From the NCBI RefSeq assembly GCF_963676685.1, contig NC_092344.1:101834749-101898748 (forward strand): DNA of 64,000 nucleotides, read 5' to 3'. Origin of the DNA: Mytilus edulis. Its lineage: Eukaryota; Mollusca; Bivalvia; Mytilida; Mytilidae. The notes below the pieces were generated by a model. The model made no database searches, was not told where the DNA came from, and worked only from the letters and a program-made list of their open reading frames with translations. Shown here in pieces: positions 27,901 through 40,100 of the stretch; position 1 is the stretch's first letter; each line of letters opens with the position of its first letter. Both the position numbers and the translations under genes were made by a program.

Positions 27901-30360
27901 CGAATATGTCTAAATCATCCTAAGGATAGACATCTTACTTGCGAAGTCATCAAATAGACTCTGCCAATACTTCGTGGTCGGACACTAAAAAAATAGATTC
28001 TGTGTTTTTCTGGAACATTGTGATTATAATACAGGAGCAATGTTACAAAGAAATCATACCCTTTTAGACAGTTGAATCACAGCCTCATTGGTTTCAATCG
28101 AACTAAAGTTCTTGTCATATGATATCAGAAAAGACACTGGAATGATATCTTTTCGGGGATCCGAGGAAGATTTTGGATAAAAGAAACTTACAGCCTTTCA
28201 ACATGAAAAAGAAATAGCCTTTTCTATTTGATTATAATCATCTAAGATATTATTGAATGAAAGTACATTTTTTTAACATGCATTATTACATTTTATACGT
28301 ACACGCAAACATGCTTTTTTATGATTTCAAGTTCACGGATACAATTTAGAAGTATTGGTTTTAAAGGGGATGAGTAACAATTGTCATTTTGTATTATCAG
28401 GACAATATTGGGCACTGAATATTAAGGGCATATTTGTTTTCTTTCAATTTAGATTTTAATTTATCATAGTATATGTTCCTGAACATTTAAACTCGGGTGT
28501 ATACTATGATTCCTCCGTACAGTCAATGTCAGGTGAATTGTTATTCATAAAACATTCCGGTATCGATTTGTTATTGATCTTATCATGTCTCAATTTTTAC
28601 CATTCCTGTTACATTTCTTATAAATAAAAATATAATTTCACATCTTAATACTTCCGTCTTTTCTTGTTGTACATTATCCCGAAGCTGCCCATTCGTTCAT
28701 TAGATAAGGAATTTCAAGTGATTCCAGGACGTCCGTGTCCGTCTAACCAAAATACACCGGTATGTCCTTGGTCTGACCTCCCGACATTTACTTTTCCTTC
28801 TCAAACAATTGTAAACACATTTTTTTCGAGAACTCAAGGATAAGCAAACATATAAGTGTAGGCGGTCGGTTAATTATGCATTATAACACAATCATAAATC
28901 ACTATCAGTTAACATGGTTTAATTAAAAAGACAATAAATGGTTCGTATATAATTGACCCGGTTAATACATATTTCAAAAGCAAGGACCTGATAACATTAA
29001 ATTAAAAAAAACAAGCATAATGAAGGCTAAAGATCTGGGCTGATATGCATAAAAGTACTTAGGTTATGATTTCCAATCGTAGTACCAGTTGATTGAAGGA
29101 CACGTAGAAAAACTTCGTCCGTTTAGAACAAATCTTAACTTAAGTAGTTTTATGCATACTGTATGTTTTCCTGACTATATTGTAATATTATATACAATTT
29201 GAAAGCTCATACCTTGTTATTTAAACCATATTTTGTAACTTTTGCGAACCAATTTTAGGCATCCTTCATTTTTGGAAAATGACGCTCTCAGCGGTATGTT
29301 TCCGATACTATTGACCTGAACTTCAATTACATTTCCCTGCCTACCGCGCTTGGTTTCGTATTTACTTTTCATTACATTTCTCCGCCTACCGCGCTTTGTT
29401 TCGTATTTACTATTTTACACAAAAACTGGAATCTGCTTGTATTATTATTATTGTGTAGTAATCAACCGCGAACAAGTTTACATACTTTATTAACAGAATA
29501 AAACATTTTGACCTGTTCATATGTTTATTGTTATTAAATAGTATGGACTCCATGGTATTTTGAGCTTTCCCATTGTTATATTTTTCATATTTATTCAAGC
29601 TTCGCTTTCATCTACGTAATACACAAATAGATCCGTTTTGACATGGTTCTGGACTTTTCACACACAAATGATCAGCAATCGCTAGACAAAATAGTTCTCC
29701 TACATAATGTCAGCCTTTCTTACCACTTCAACTTAACAACCATTAAAAAAGTATTAATCGGAATCATCCTGACATCCATTGGATAGATTCTGGTCTTTAT
29801 CCAGATTTACGAAGTTTTGAATAATCGGAAATTAGTAATACGGTTATACCAACGAGTTGCCTATGAATCGTCTGATGACACATGGTCTCCGGTCCTTCTT
29901 ATTACCAAAAAGATCAAAATGTACCAACACGATGTTGTTAAGATACTCACAAATCTATTTTTATAACTTTATTGATTATGTGAAGTAAAACTAAACATTG
30001 TTAGAACATTAAAGATATATTGCTACTGGTTATAAGACAGATCGAAGTCCTGGAAATATTGTGACTGGTTTACGTTTCTGTTTCACTTTCTCAGGATAAA
30101 TGTATTAATTATCGATCTCGATAGATTAGACTTCGTTCGTACACACTAAATTTGACGATCTGTTCTGCATTACTTGTCAATCTAACTTCAAATATGTTCA
30201 AATAACATAGAAAGGACGTTATATTTCTTACTAGTTCGTAACTCCAGTCGGGCTAGCGATAATTAAAATTTACTAGTCCGAGCTGAAAATTTAATACTAG
30301 TCTGGGGCATTGGGCTAGTGGTTATAACGACGCAGACTGGACTCCCGACTCAATCTTTGT
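21981..30360. other. Kinase 3' UTR then long non-coding AT-rich region
   Basis: The first AATAAA after the kinase stop noted is at 22647-22652, a candidate polyadenylation signal. Beyond it no exon-like open frames with family motifs or repeats of known type were found up to 30.36 kb. One local direct duplication of about 60 bp is visible at 24515-24640 (ACTAAGATTTATTTAT / ACTAAGATTTGTTTAT with CCAATAGCTAAG). Short ORFs here look random. Confidence 0.5.
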
Positions 30361-30368
30361 TTACAAAG

Positions 30369-30945
30369 TTACAGCAGCAGAGTCTGTAACAGACGTGAAT
30401 AAATTGTCGAAATCGACGCTGGCTTTAATGTATCAGTTTGAGAGAGCGCCGCCGATTTTCGGCGGGGCATGAGAACAGAAATGAAGCTCTCTACGTTTGA
30501 TGCGTGCACAACAGTGTCCTCTAGCTGATTCGACGCGATCACTGTCTTACAAAGGATGAGTTTGAATATTGTACGATGTTTTACTTGGTGGAATGTCGAT
30601 ACACTCACAGTTTGCTTTTCCACAATAATTGTTGCGTGGTATTCTTTGAATTTCTCGGCAGTTATGGTTCTCTTCAGACATGCTTTTTTGAGGAATTCGT
30701 CTGGTTCAGTAGCGTGAATCAGCCCTTTAACTACTTTTTACATAAATACTAACTTTGGCTTCAACACCTTGTTCGTCCTTTTCTGGAGAACTTGTTGTAG
30801 TTCCAGTTTGGCAAGCATTTTGGAGACGTATCCATCCTCTCTTGACTTGTAATCTCTGGTGATAAATTTTGCCGCTTGACATGTATCCTTTCAAGCTTGT
30901 TTATTTTTGTTACTTGGCAGGGGTCGCATACTATGGCTCCATATT
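30369..30945 (-). pseudogene. Decayed LINE reverse-transcriptase C-terminus (CR1/Jockey-like)
   Basis: Minus-strand frames, broken by stops, read AAKFITRDYKSREDGYVSKM then LAKLELQQ, KVVKGLIHATEPDEFLKKAC, and NQLEDTVVHASNVESF. This matches the conserved region after the RT palm in CR1/Jockey-like LINEs (RRAARF..DY.S..SV..ML..L, then W..L...V). The 84-aa open frame at 30369-30623 is its last part, not an independent gene. Confidence 0.65.
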
Positions 30946-31726
30946 AAATTATGAGATCCATTCCTAAAGGTCTAGTTCATTGTTCTAATCTGACACAAAT
31001 TTCAATAACTGGAATGCCACCCAAGTTGAATATATGGTGACCCACAGCATAATTACTTGGAATTGTGTTTAGTACCATGATGGTTCAATGGCATAAACAT
31101 AAATGGAGATAGAAATTTGACATGAAAGATGGTGGGTTAGTGCAAAATAAAAAAAACTAGCTTACTATGATATATGGTTAAAGAATGAATATCAATTATA
31201 TGGGCCATGGGCAGAGTTATAAAATATCAATATGGCTGAGAAGTGGTTTTAAGTTTCATAAAAAGCGACCTGACTGACATGAAATAAAAAATCAAAGGAG
31301 TATCCCTATTTTTTCAATCCTCAAGTTGAAATAAAACAAGTATAACAATATTATGCTATTGTGTAAATCTACAGAATTTGCTTCAAGTAACAGAAATAAC
31401 TATGTCACTAGTAACTTATTTAATGAGTATGTGGGTAATTAGTCCTATAACATATGACCTCGGGAGCATTATTTACTATTTCTATTTACTGTTCTGATAA
31501 ACAAAATTTACTATCAATGTGCCACACTTCGCATTCAAAATTGTTTTTAAAAAATGAAAATATCAGTATAAAAACGTTAAAAAATAAATAAGAATGCGAA
31601 GTCATATGTTGTAGGACTAGTGGGGTATAAGAGCTTGTTACAACAGGCTCTTCATAATCATTTGGTTTGAAAAGGATACTAGTAAAAATGCAATTGCAAG
31701 AAAAAAATTACACATTACTTAGAATA
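30946..31726. other. Non-coding, nothing recognised
   Basis: AT-rich sequence without open frames over 60 codons, TIRs or recognisable repeats. Confidence 0.45.
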
Positions 31727-32045
31727 CTTTAGATCATTCAGGTAGTCTTTATTTAGTATGTACAAAAGAACAGCCAGTAGTCATTGGATATTGTAGATCA
31801 TTTAAATAGTCTTGACCTATTTATTAGTACAAAAGAACAGCTAGTAGTCATTTGATATTGTAGTTCATTACAGTATTCTTGACCTATGTATTTGTACAAA
31901 AGAAAACAGCCAGTAGTCATTGGATACTGTAGATCATTCAGGTAGTCTTGACCTATTTATTTGTACAAAAAAACCCAGCCAGTAGTCAATGGATAATGTA
32001 GATTATTCAGGTAGTCTTGACTCTTGACCTATTCATTTGTAATAA
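31727..32045 (+). repeat. Tandem array, 67-69-bp unit, about 4.5 copies
   Basis: Unit landmarks: TGTAGATCATTCAGGTAGTC, TTGACCTATTTATTTGTACA, AAGAACAGCCAGTAGTCATT. Starts of successive TGTAG words lie at about 31792, 31859, 31928 and 31997. Copies differ by a few substitutions and small indels, and the last has a duplicated TCTTGAC. Confidence 0.9.
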
Positions 32046-33200
32046 AATAAAAACCAGTCAATTGTCATCTTCACTTCACACAAACTCACATATACTAATA
32101 TCAATTATATGCTTACGAGACATGTTGCAATGTTAAACTTATTACGGTATGTGAAAATCAAGACTTGCATAAAAATCTCCCAATATTAGAGGCAGTGGCG
32201 TCATTTTTCCTCAAAGCTTTCAGTTCTTTGATTGGGTTGTTATTTTCAGATTGTTTCACCATCATTTTACTTATTGTATTTCCATGAAAATGTTAAAGTG
32301 TCAAAGGCACACTCTGCGCAAACTTGGCATTTGGTTCATTTGAGTGATACATTGACTTAGTTTCAACGGTGCAGATTTTTACTTACGTGAAAAAATTATA
32401 CATAAAATTGACCTTCTTGGATTGTAATTTATAAAACATGAACAAGAGCATTGTTTTGTGTTTCTTCTTCCGTATGCTACTGATACTGAATTAGTTTTTA
32501 GCAGTCTACATTACTAGAGGTGGATTTAACCCCTTCATAGATTTCATATATGGTTAACGCATAGACATTTTACAAGATCCACTCCTTACATTGCCTTTTC
32601 GTGCCCCCTTTTTAAATCTTGAACCAGTTTCTAATTACGCTTCTACATTGAAAGCAGCAATCCCAGGCCAGATATATGAAGTAGTGGAATCCTTTACTAT
32701 TTTGTCTGTAACTATTGTCTAAATATATTATAGTTGCATGCCTTTATATATTTATTCATTATAACTAATTAAACTTAACTTGTCTTTAATCCAAGCTATT
32801 TGTTATACCTACTAGTATTAGTAATATCATATATGAAATATGTTAACATGAAACGAAGCTGGTAGGGGTGTTGTTTCCGATTGTTGTTTTCTTGAATGAC
32901 AGTTTAACCAACAGGCGTGGCTACATTAAAGTTAGCATCTTGTAGTCGAAAACTGCTCTGTGAATTATGTACAGTCGTTTATTTACTTGTTCGAGTAGGT
33001 GGTCTTCCAAGTATTATGCCTTCAATGTACATGCTATATTTGGTGTTTGACTTTTGCAACATATGGTCTAGATAAGCGAACGGGGCTTGTAAGTACATAC
33101 ACTGCTTTTAAGCATGTACATTTTGTGCATGTTTTATTAAGACTTGTAGGGGTCATGTGTTGATTTGTTTGTGTGTAAAAGCTATATGTCATCAATATGA
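32046..33200. other. Non-coding, nothing recognised
   Basis: AT-rich; no long ORF, no clear repeat ends. Confidence 0.4.
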
Positions 33201-33204
33201 ATTT

Positions 33205-33390
33205 CATATGTTGTACTGTTACACCACTGTCCGAGGTTGTGGGTGGGTTGGGCGCCCGCTTATATGTTTAAACTCGCCAAATATTCTGTATGTGCCTGTC
33301 CCAAGTCAGAAGCCTGTAATAAGGTAGTTGTCATTTGTTGCTGTATATCATATTTTTGTTTGTTGTTATTTGTTTTGTACATAAAAACAA
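33205..33390 (+). repeat. Fragment of bivalve retroelement 3' tail
   Basis: Contains GTACTGTTACACCACTGTCC, GGGTTGGGCGCCCGCTTATA, TGTTTAAACTCGCC, and GTGCCTGTCCCAAGTCAGAA. The last part parallels the module ATGTTTAACCCCGCC...GCCTGTCCCAAGTCAGGAGC in the 63411-63913 repeat, so the two families share this piece. Open frames on both strands at 33331-33622 are incidental. Confidence 0.6.
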
Positions 33391-34029
33391 GTGTGGACAC
33401 ATTTCAGTGTGGATAGTATATGTTTTGATGTTTGACAGTGTTTCTGACATTGAGAGTTTTCTGTTTTTCCCAAAGGGTTCTATGATAAACTGTTCAACGC
33501 TGACAGCCAACCTGTACCAAACGTTAAACAATAAGCAGTGTGGTATATTTAACATTTGGTTTAATGTTCAAGTTTGTAATGGAGGATACACTTATTGCCT
33601 GGATTACCAAATGAGTTTGTAAAAGAAGTTCCACAACTTTGATTTTGGATAAAGCAAAAACTCAAAATAAGGAGAGGAAAAACATTGGGTACACAATTGC
33701 ACATTTCTGCATGATGTTATTTTAATAGGTGAGATGGTATCTGAGAACCATATATAAAAAAAAAGTCAGTTATAAAAGGCCCCAAATGACAATGTAAAAC
33801 AATTCCAACGAGAAATCTAACTAGTCTTTTTTAGGGTGTTTTTTTCATAAAGATTTTTGTTATATGGATAAAAATATAAGTGATACTAGTACTTGTAAAG
33901 TTATTATAATATAATAGTATACATGATAAGATGCAGTGTTGTTGTGTCATAAAAGTGGGCAGTGCTGTAATAAACGTTTAAACAAAATTGAATGATAAAT
34001 GTTGAAAAATGTTAATGGTTTTACAATAT

Positions 34030-34536
34030 TATTTTTTTTGGACCTTTTTGACTTTGAAATTTCCAAAATGGCCACCGTTGCCGTGGAAACTGCAAAAATT
34101 TCTAAATGCTTTGAACTTAATGAAAATTCATATTATTGTAAACTGGCAGGTATAGATGAACCTTTTGACTTTGAAATTTTCAAAATGGCTGTCGTTGCCA
34201 TGGAAACAGCAAAAATTTGATTTTTAAAATGCTCTAAATGTACTGAAAATTTACAGAAATATGTATAACCATGCATATATGTGCATTCACTGTCAATTTT
34301 TTTTTAAATGGCTGCCGCTTAGTGGCATTGGGGGAAGGGTGACATCCGCTATTGCTTGCAATGACAATTCTAGGGTTTTTTTTGGCCCCTTTATAGTTCG
34401 CTGTTCGGTGTGAGCCAAGGCTCCATGTTGAAGACCGTACCTTGACCTATATTAAATGGTTTACTTTTATAATGTGTGACTTGGATGGAGAGTTGTCTCA
34501 TTGGCACTCATACCACATCTTCCTTTATATAACCAG
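34030..34536 (+). repeat. Dispersed bivalve repeat, internal duplication plus conserved 3' module
   Basis: The segment TTTGACTTTGAAATTTCCAA with AATGGCCACCGTTGCCGTGG is repeated about 110 bp later (TTTGACTTTGAAATTTTCAA with AATGGCTGTCGTTGCCATGG). Downstream landmarks: GGGGGAAGGGTGACATCCGC, GTTCGGTGTGAGCCAAGGCT, and the ending GTTGTCTCATTGGCACTCAT then ACCACATCTTCC. The end module is akin to that at 1-198. Recognised from memory as an abundant bivalve repeat. Confidence 0.65.
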
Positions 34537-35675
34537 TTTAAAGAATACGTGTCAAATCAAATTTTCATCATCGTCTGTTAATTTTTTTTAAAAAAAATCA
34601 TCTTGGAAACTACAGGGCAAACAGGAACCAAAATTGGCCACCGCGATCATCTTTGGTCGGTATATTTAAATATTTAATTAAAAAAACCAACAAAAAATAA
34701 AACATAGATGTAACCGATACAAATTTTGTTTAAGATCAACACGGCTATGGATATAGAAAATATGACCAGCTCAAAAATGTTAAGTAAGCTGAGATCTACT
34801 ACTGACAATTTACCGAAAACTGTCGGACAAATTATTCTATGACGGTTATTGTCCTTCAATAAGCTCCTATACCTCATGTTGGCGTTTTGTCTTTCACATC
34901 GAACGTTGTATAGATGCATAATCGAAATTATAAAGAGCTAAGTAATAAGAGATCTTCAATAAGTCAGATGGCCGAAATTGTCGATGGACTCCCATTGGAG
35001 TTATTGCACTTTTGTGAAAACTTTAAAAGTCTTTTTAAGGTTTATTCCGGAACTATATTTATAGATAGATAGAAACTATGAGTAGTATAGACTTGCTACA
35101 TGTCCCTTCCTAATTATGTTTTTTTTTTTAATTTTGCCCCTTTAATAGTTCTACTGCTATATAACTAGGTGATTACAATTATACTGACATTTGTAGGGCG
35201 ATCAGTAGACTGGCAGTTACCAGTAAACATATAAATTAGTAAGAAAGAAATAATAGAAAGGGAATTGTAGCAAGTCTATATGAGAAACAAAAATGATCAG
35301 CAATTCAAAATTTACAAATAATTCACCATAGTCTAAATTGTCAGCTGACTCTATATTGCATGCAGGACGACCTTTACCATTTGCGTTTTAGACTCTTATT
35401 TTGAAAACTATAATAGATGGACGGAAAATTAACATCGCAAACATGACCAACACGACACTGTCTTCAAATAAGTAAATAAGTCGAAAACGTTCAACTTTTT
35501 AAAGGAGTTATTGTCCTTAAAAGATTGATTCCATATAGTTTCTTGAAAACTGTAACAAAAAGATATAAATTTAAATTGCAAAACTGCATTATCAGCAAGA
35601 CAAAATCTATAAATAGGTCAACTTTGTCCAAATCGTCAGTCAACTTCTAATTGGAGTTGATAAATATATAAATAA
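34537..35675. other. Non-coding, nothing recognised
   Basis: AT-rich; the only ORFs are short and without motifs. Confidence 0.4.
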
Positions 35676-35676
35676 A

Positions 35677-36010
35677 ATTGAGAATGGAAATGGGGAATGT
35701 GCCAAAGAGACAACAGCCCGACCACAGATCAGACAACAGCAGAAGGTCACCAACTGGTCTTCAATGCAACGAGAAATTCCCGCACCCGGATGTGTCCTTC
35801 ATGCAGCTGGCCCCTAAACAAATATATACTAGTTCAGTGATAATGAACGCCATGCTAAACTCCAAATTGTACACAAGAAACTAAAAGTTAAAATAACACA
35901 AGACTAACAAAGGCCAGATGCTCCTGACTTGGGACAGGCGCAAAAATGCGACGGGGTTAAACATGTTTGTGAGATCTCAACCATCCCCCTATACCCCTCT
36001 ATACATTTAT
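35677..36010 (-). repeat. 500-bp dispersed repeat (Penelope-like 3' tail), copy 2, truncated
   Basis: Starts TTGAGAATGGAAATGGGGAA like copy 1 and keeps similarity through GAGATCTCAACCATCCCCCT, then stops, so about 170 bp of the far end are missing. Copy 1 (13119-13616) and this copy share one orientation. Confidence 0.88.
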
Positions 36011-36910
36011 AGAACGAATACTTGTCTACAGTGAACAAGACATAGCTGATAGTAAATAGCTTAAAGCTCATATTATTCTCTCTCTAGTTTAAATAACGAC
36101 ATTGAAAAAGCTGCAGAGAACTTCATTCAATATACAAAAATATATTTATGAAAATATCAATGCATTCTTAGCCCAAGTCCGTTACTTGAGTGTGCCGAGT
36201 AAACATTGAAATATAATTGACCACTACGAAGGCGGTACTTTTTCGTGCGAGGGCTGTATAGTCAGTTAAGGTCGTTTTAATAAAACACTTCCATTATCAT
36301 CGCCCTTATATTGTAAAAATTGTAAAAATATGTTCTCGTTCTGAATATACATGTAATTTGCCACTTGACGTTACACATCCATCTAACCCATTCCACAGAC
36401 CTCACACTCAAAATCTTAACATAAATGCAATTTCAATTAACAGTTTAAATCTTGGAATTTTTTTAATATCAACAACTAACTTTGCGATAAAATAGAATAA
36501 CCTATTTAATGTCTTCACAACAATATCACAGTTCATATAGCATGATGCATGATGTTTTAACAGGAATCACGTAAATTATGTAGACATAATTGTCAAAATA
36601 TGTTTGATGAACCTTTTTTTTTAGCTCAGTTTAATAATGCATGGACACTTTATACGGTAACTAATGGATAGATCTTGCACGTTTCCCGCTGTCGACTTCA
36701 TTATCCCATTTCGTTAATGTTATGAACCAGGAAAACTTTATTAAAACTCCACCAACATGTTAATGTCTATTATTTTGGGTAATAATAATGTCATTTTCTC
36801 ATAACATTAACTAATTTTCCGATCACTTCCTCCAATAAATATCTAATCAACGACCATGGATTGACGAATTATGGCTAATTTGAAATACCAATGCGTACAA
36901 GGAAAATCTT
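36011..36910. other. Downstream region of the ankyrin gene
   Basis: Would include the 3' UTR of the minus-strand ankyrin gene. No repeat or other gene recognised. Confidence 0.4.
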
Positions 36911-37113
36911 TCAAACGTTTCGATGATGAGTTGATTTATTTTGTTGATTTGAAAGATTGTTTTCCTTGCCAGAACAGTTTTGTAAACCGAGGTCATTTCT
37001 GGTCCAATATTCATAGACCTCTCTTGGCACATTAGGATCTTGAGACAAACAGCATGTAACACAATTATGATCACTCAGTCTTCTGTGTTTAGCCTTTGAA
37101 GAAGAATTTTTAA
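36911..37113 (-). CDS. Ankyrin gene exon 3, C-terminal
   Basis: Acceptor TTCTTGTAG|TTAAAAA. Reads [V]KNSSSKAKHRRLSDHNCVT then CCLSQDPNVPREVYEYWTRN, ending NKSTHHRNV and TGA. Correct phase with exon 2 and an acceptor with a pyrimidine tract are the main support; there is no family match. Confidence 0.65.
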
Positions 37114-40100
37114 CTACAAGAAATTAAGAAAAAGAAACGATTAAAGTAAATCATTGATTGATTTACGATCATTTAACTTCACATCAGAACAAAGTGTATA
37201 CCTCTTGCACATGCATCAAAGTAAATGAGAATGTTGTAATATATAGCAAAAGTAATTTGTAAGATTTTTTTGTGTTGTTGTCATAGCTTGTTGTTTCTGA
37301 TTATTCACAAATTCCCTCATCTATATGTATACCAGGCAGCAATACCATGGCATACTCATGTGCTTCCTGAGCAAAATCGCATTTATATATAGAGAAAATA
37401 ATCTATAGTGAGAACAAGTTTTATGTCTGGTTATTGCAATTGCTCAATTCAAAAGAACATTTGTTTACTTTGTTCTAATATACTTTAGGTATTTGTTGTT
37501 AGTATTTGTATCTGATCATATTCACAATTGCTCTGTTTCTGATTTTTTATCTATCAACTGACTGCAATTCGTATTCTAAAGAAGTTTTAAGTAATAAGTA
37601 CGATTTGCAATGAAGATACCTAAATATTCAAACATTCGCTGGTTATAAAAAATAAACATGATCTATTATATAGGATTAATAAGATTATTAACTGGAGATT
37701 TTCAGGAAAGTATCAAAGCAAAAGACATGTAAAGTTATAAATTGATTATATGCAACATAGCTTAATAGTATCAGGCTTGTGCAAAGATTACGTTTGGTAT
37801 ATTGTAGTTTTGTGGATAGTTACAGTGCAATGTTATTATAAAATAACAAAGATATGCAACCTACCTATTTGTTTTACGGCTTGTAAATAATTCACAATTG
37901 TATAATATCCTTGCACATAAGCTATATCGGAAGGAATCTGATGTTTGCTATTGAAAATATTGAAGTTAGCTCCCGCTTCAATGAGTATCTGAACAATTTC
38001 AGGAAATCCTCTGTAACAAGCTAAATGTAACGGTGTATCACCACTTTCCGTTTTCTCGTTTAAATCACAGCCATATTTTATCAGTAACCTGAAATATTTA
38101 ATTGTCTTTAATGTGATATTCAAATTCAATTGGTCAATCACACATATATATATTTTAACATATATATTTTTTATTATTGTCTTCGTAGTTGGTTTTTTTT
38201 TGGCAGATAAGGGGGACATCAAAATATCGCGTTCCATGGACGGGAAAGGGGGTTTCAAATACCAATTGCAAAATGAAATAGTTTGTATCGAGAAAGGAAT
38301 GAGATTGTTATAGAGGAACGGTTACAAAATTATAGTTTAAACACATATTTTTCAATTAACTATTTTTGAAAAGCAGAAACTGGCATCAGATCAAGTATAC
38401 TTGTTGTGACGTGTTTTTTTTCATTTTTAGAAAAATCATTCAATAAAAATAAGACACTCAAAGAAAATACCAAATATATCATTCAGCTGAGAGAAAAAAA
38501 ATATGGTTGTATGACTACATGACTATTTCAGAGTATATTGGTTATAGGTGGCTGTTAATGATTCGTGAAAGGCATTGGAAGGAAAAATGGAAAAAATGAG
38601 ACCAAGGCCAAGTGACAAGTGTCAGGCGACTAAGACTAGCAGATAAGCTGGGATGTACTCTCCATGCATTGATAATCTAATTCATTTTTTTTTTACTAAA
38701 GTAGAAAGTTTTTAAATAAACGGTGCAAATTGTTGACGCAGACAGAATATGAATTCCTAAGTCTAGCCTTTCTTGATTTACTATGTTGACGATAAAACAT
38801 TTATGACATCCCATGACATGTTACTAAAGACCTTTCTTTACACATTACTTGTATATACGCGAAAGCAGAATTGTTTACATGTATTAAATTGGATATCTAA
38901 TATACCACGATTGTAAGTGCAATGCCCTTTATATTAACCGAGAAAATATTTTCCTTATTTGGTACAGATTCACCCTATATACATTGACATCAATCTTGAC
39001 GATACTATTTACGTAAGTTTAAAAGTGATTAAACTTGTTTGTGTTTGAAATTGTGGGGAATATTTGTTCCTGTTTACGCACTTTAAAAAACACAAAAACG
39101 TGATCATTCAAAAAAATATATCCACCTTTCTTGTACTACTGATATATAAATATATTTATTTATTCTTTTGTTTGTGAAATTGAATTTACATGGAACTTTA
39201 TATATAACCCCCGTGAAATGTATAGATGATGCTTGTGAGATTTAAATGAAAACTAAATATTTGTTTATTTTTATAGCCTCTAATTTTCTGATTGACCGTG
39301 AACTTAATATCCTATTGAAAACGCTCTCTTTCACTTATCAACCGATATTCATGTACTTAGAATTGAAGCATAATAATTATTGTAAAACTTCTCTTCATTC
39401 TTTTTAAATATGCATGACGGATACCTATAAGTATTAACATTTTAGGATGTTGGCCTCTGAATATATGTCTTATTGCAAAAAAAAAAATACTAAAATTTCT
39501 TTTTTAATATGAAATATTAGCCGCTGGTTTCGAACAACAATCAATCATTTAATTTTCATAACAAACAATGAAAATCCAAACCCGCATTAAACAAAATGAA
39601 GAACCGGGTTGAACTTGGAGCAATTACACAATTACATAGTTTAATGTCCGTTTATAACGATGTGTGGTAAAATAAGGGGCTCGCCTGAAATATGAATTAG
39701 TTTTACTCTCAATTATTTACATGTAAACGTGGAGGACCCTGTATTGCCTATCAATATAAGTATAACAAAATCAAATCAAACTTTAAATAGATATAAATGA
39801 AAATCTGAAATTAAAACAAAATTATGGAAAAAAATGGCCCAATTAGAACCTCATTGCATCCGACTCTTTCAGATTTGAAAAAAAAAGTCGCCCTCAACAA
39901 AATGGTTTGTAAATTTACTTGAAAAACTCCATTTTGGATTCTGCATCTCATTGGAAATATATGCGCAAATACGCCTCTAAGGCGACACTATCCACTAATC
40001 CATTAGTTGAAAAGGTACAGTGTGAACGAATTTATGCAAAATTTGAAATGAAAAGTAGAAATTTTCCATTAGGTGGAAGAACGAAAATATATGGCCTGTT

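Noticed and set aside
30290-30345. tRNA-like A-box (TGGGCTAGTGGTT)
   Set aside because: No matching B-box GGTTCGA and no cloverleaf arms; probably chance or an old SINE piece.
33331-33622. Overlapping 74- and 95-codon frames on opposite strands
   Set aside because: They overlap a retroelement tail and adjacent AT-rich DNA and have no protein features.
35678-35884. 68-codon frame
   Set aside because: Translated antisense of the 500-bp repeat; the similar frame at 13138 arises in the same way.
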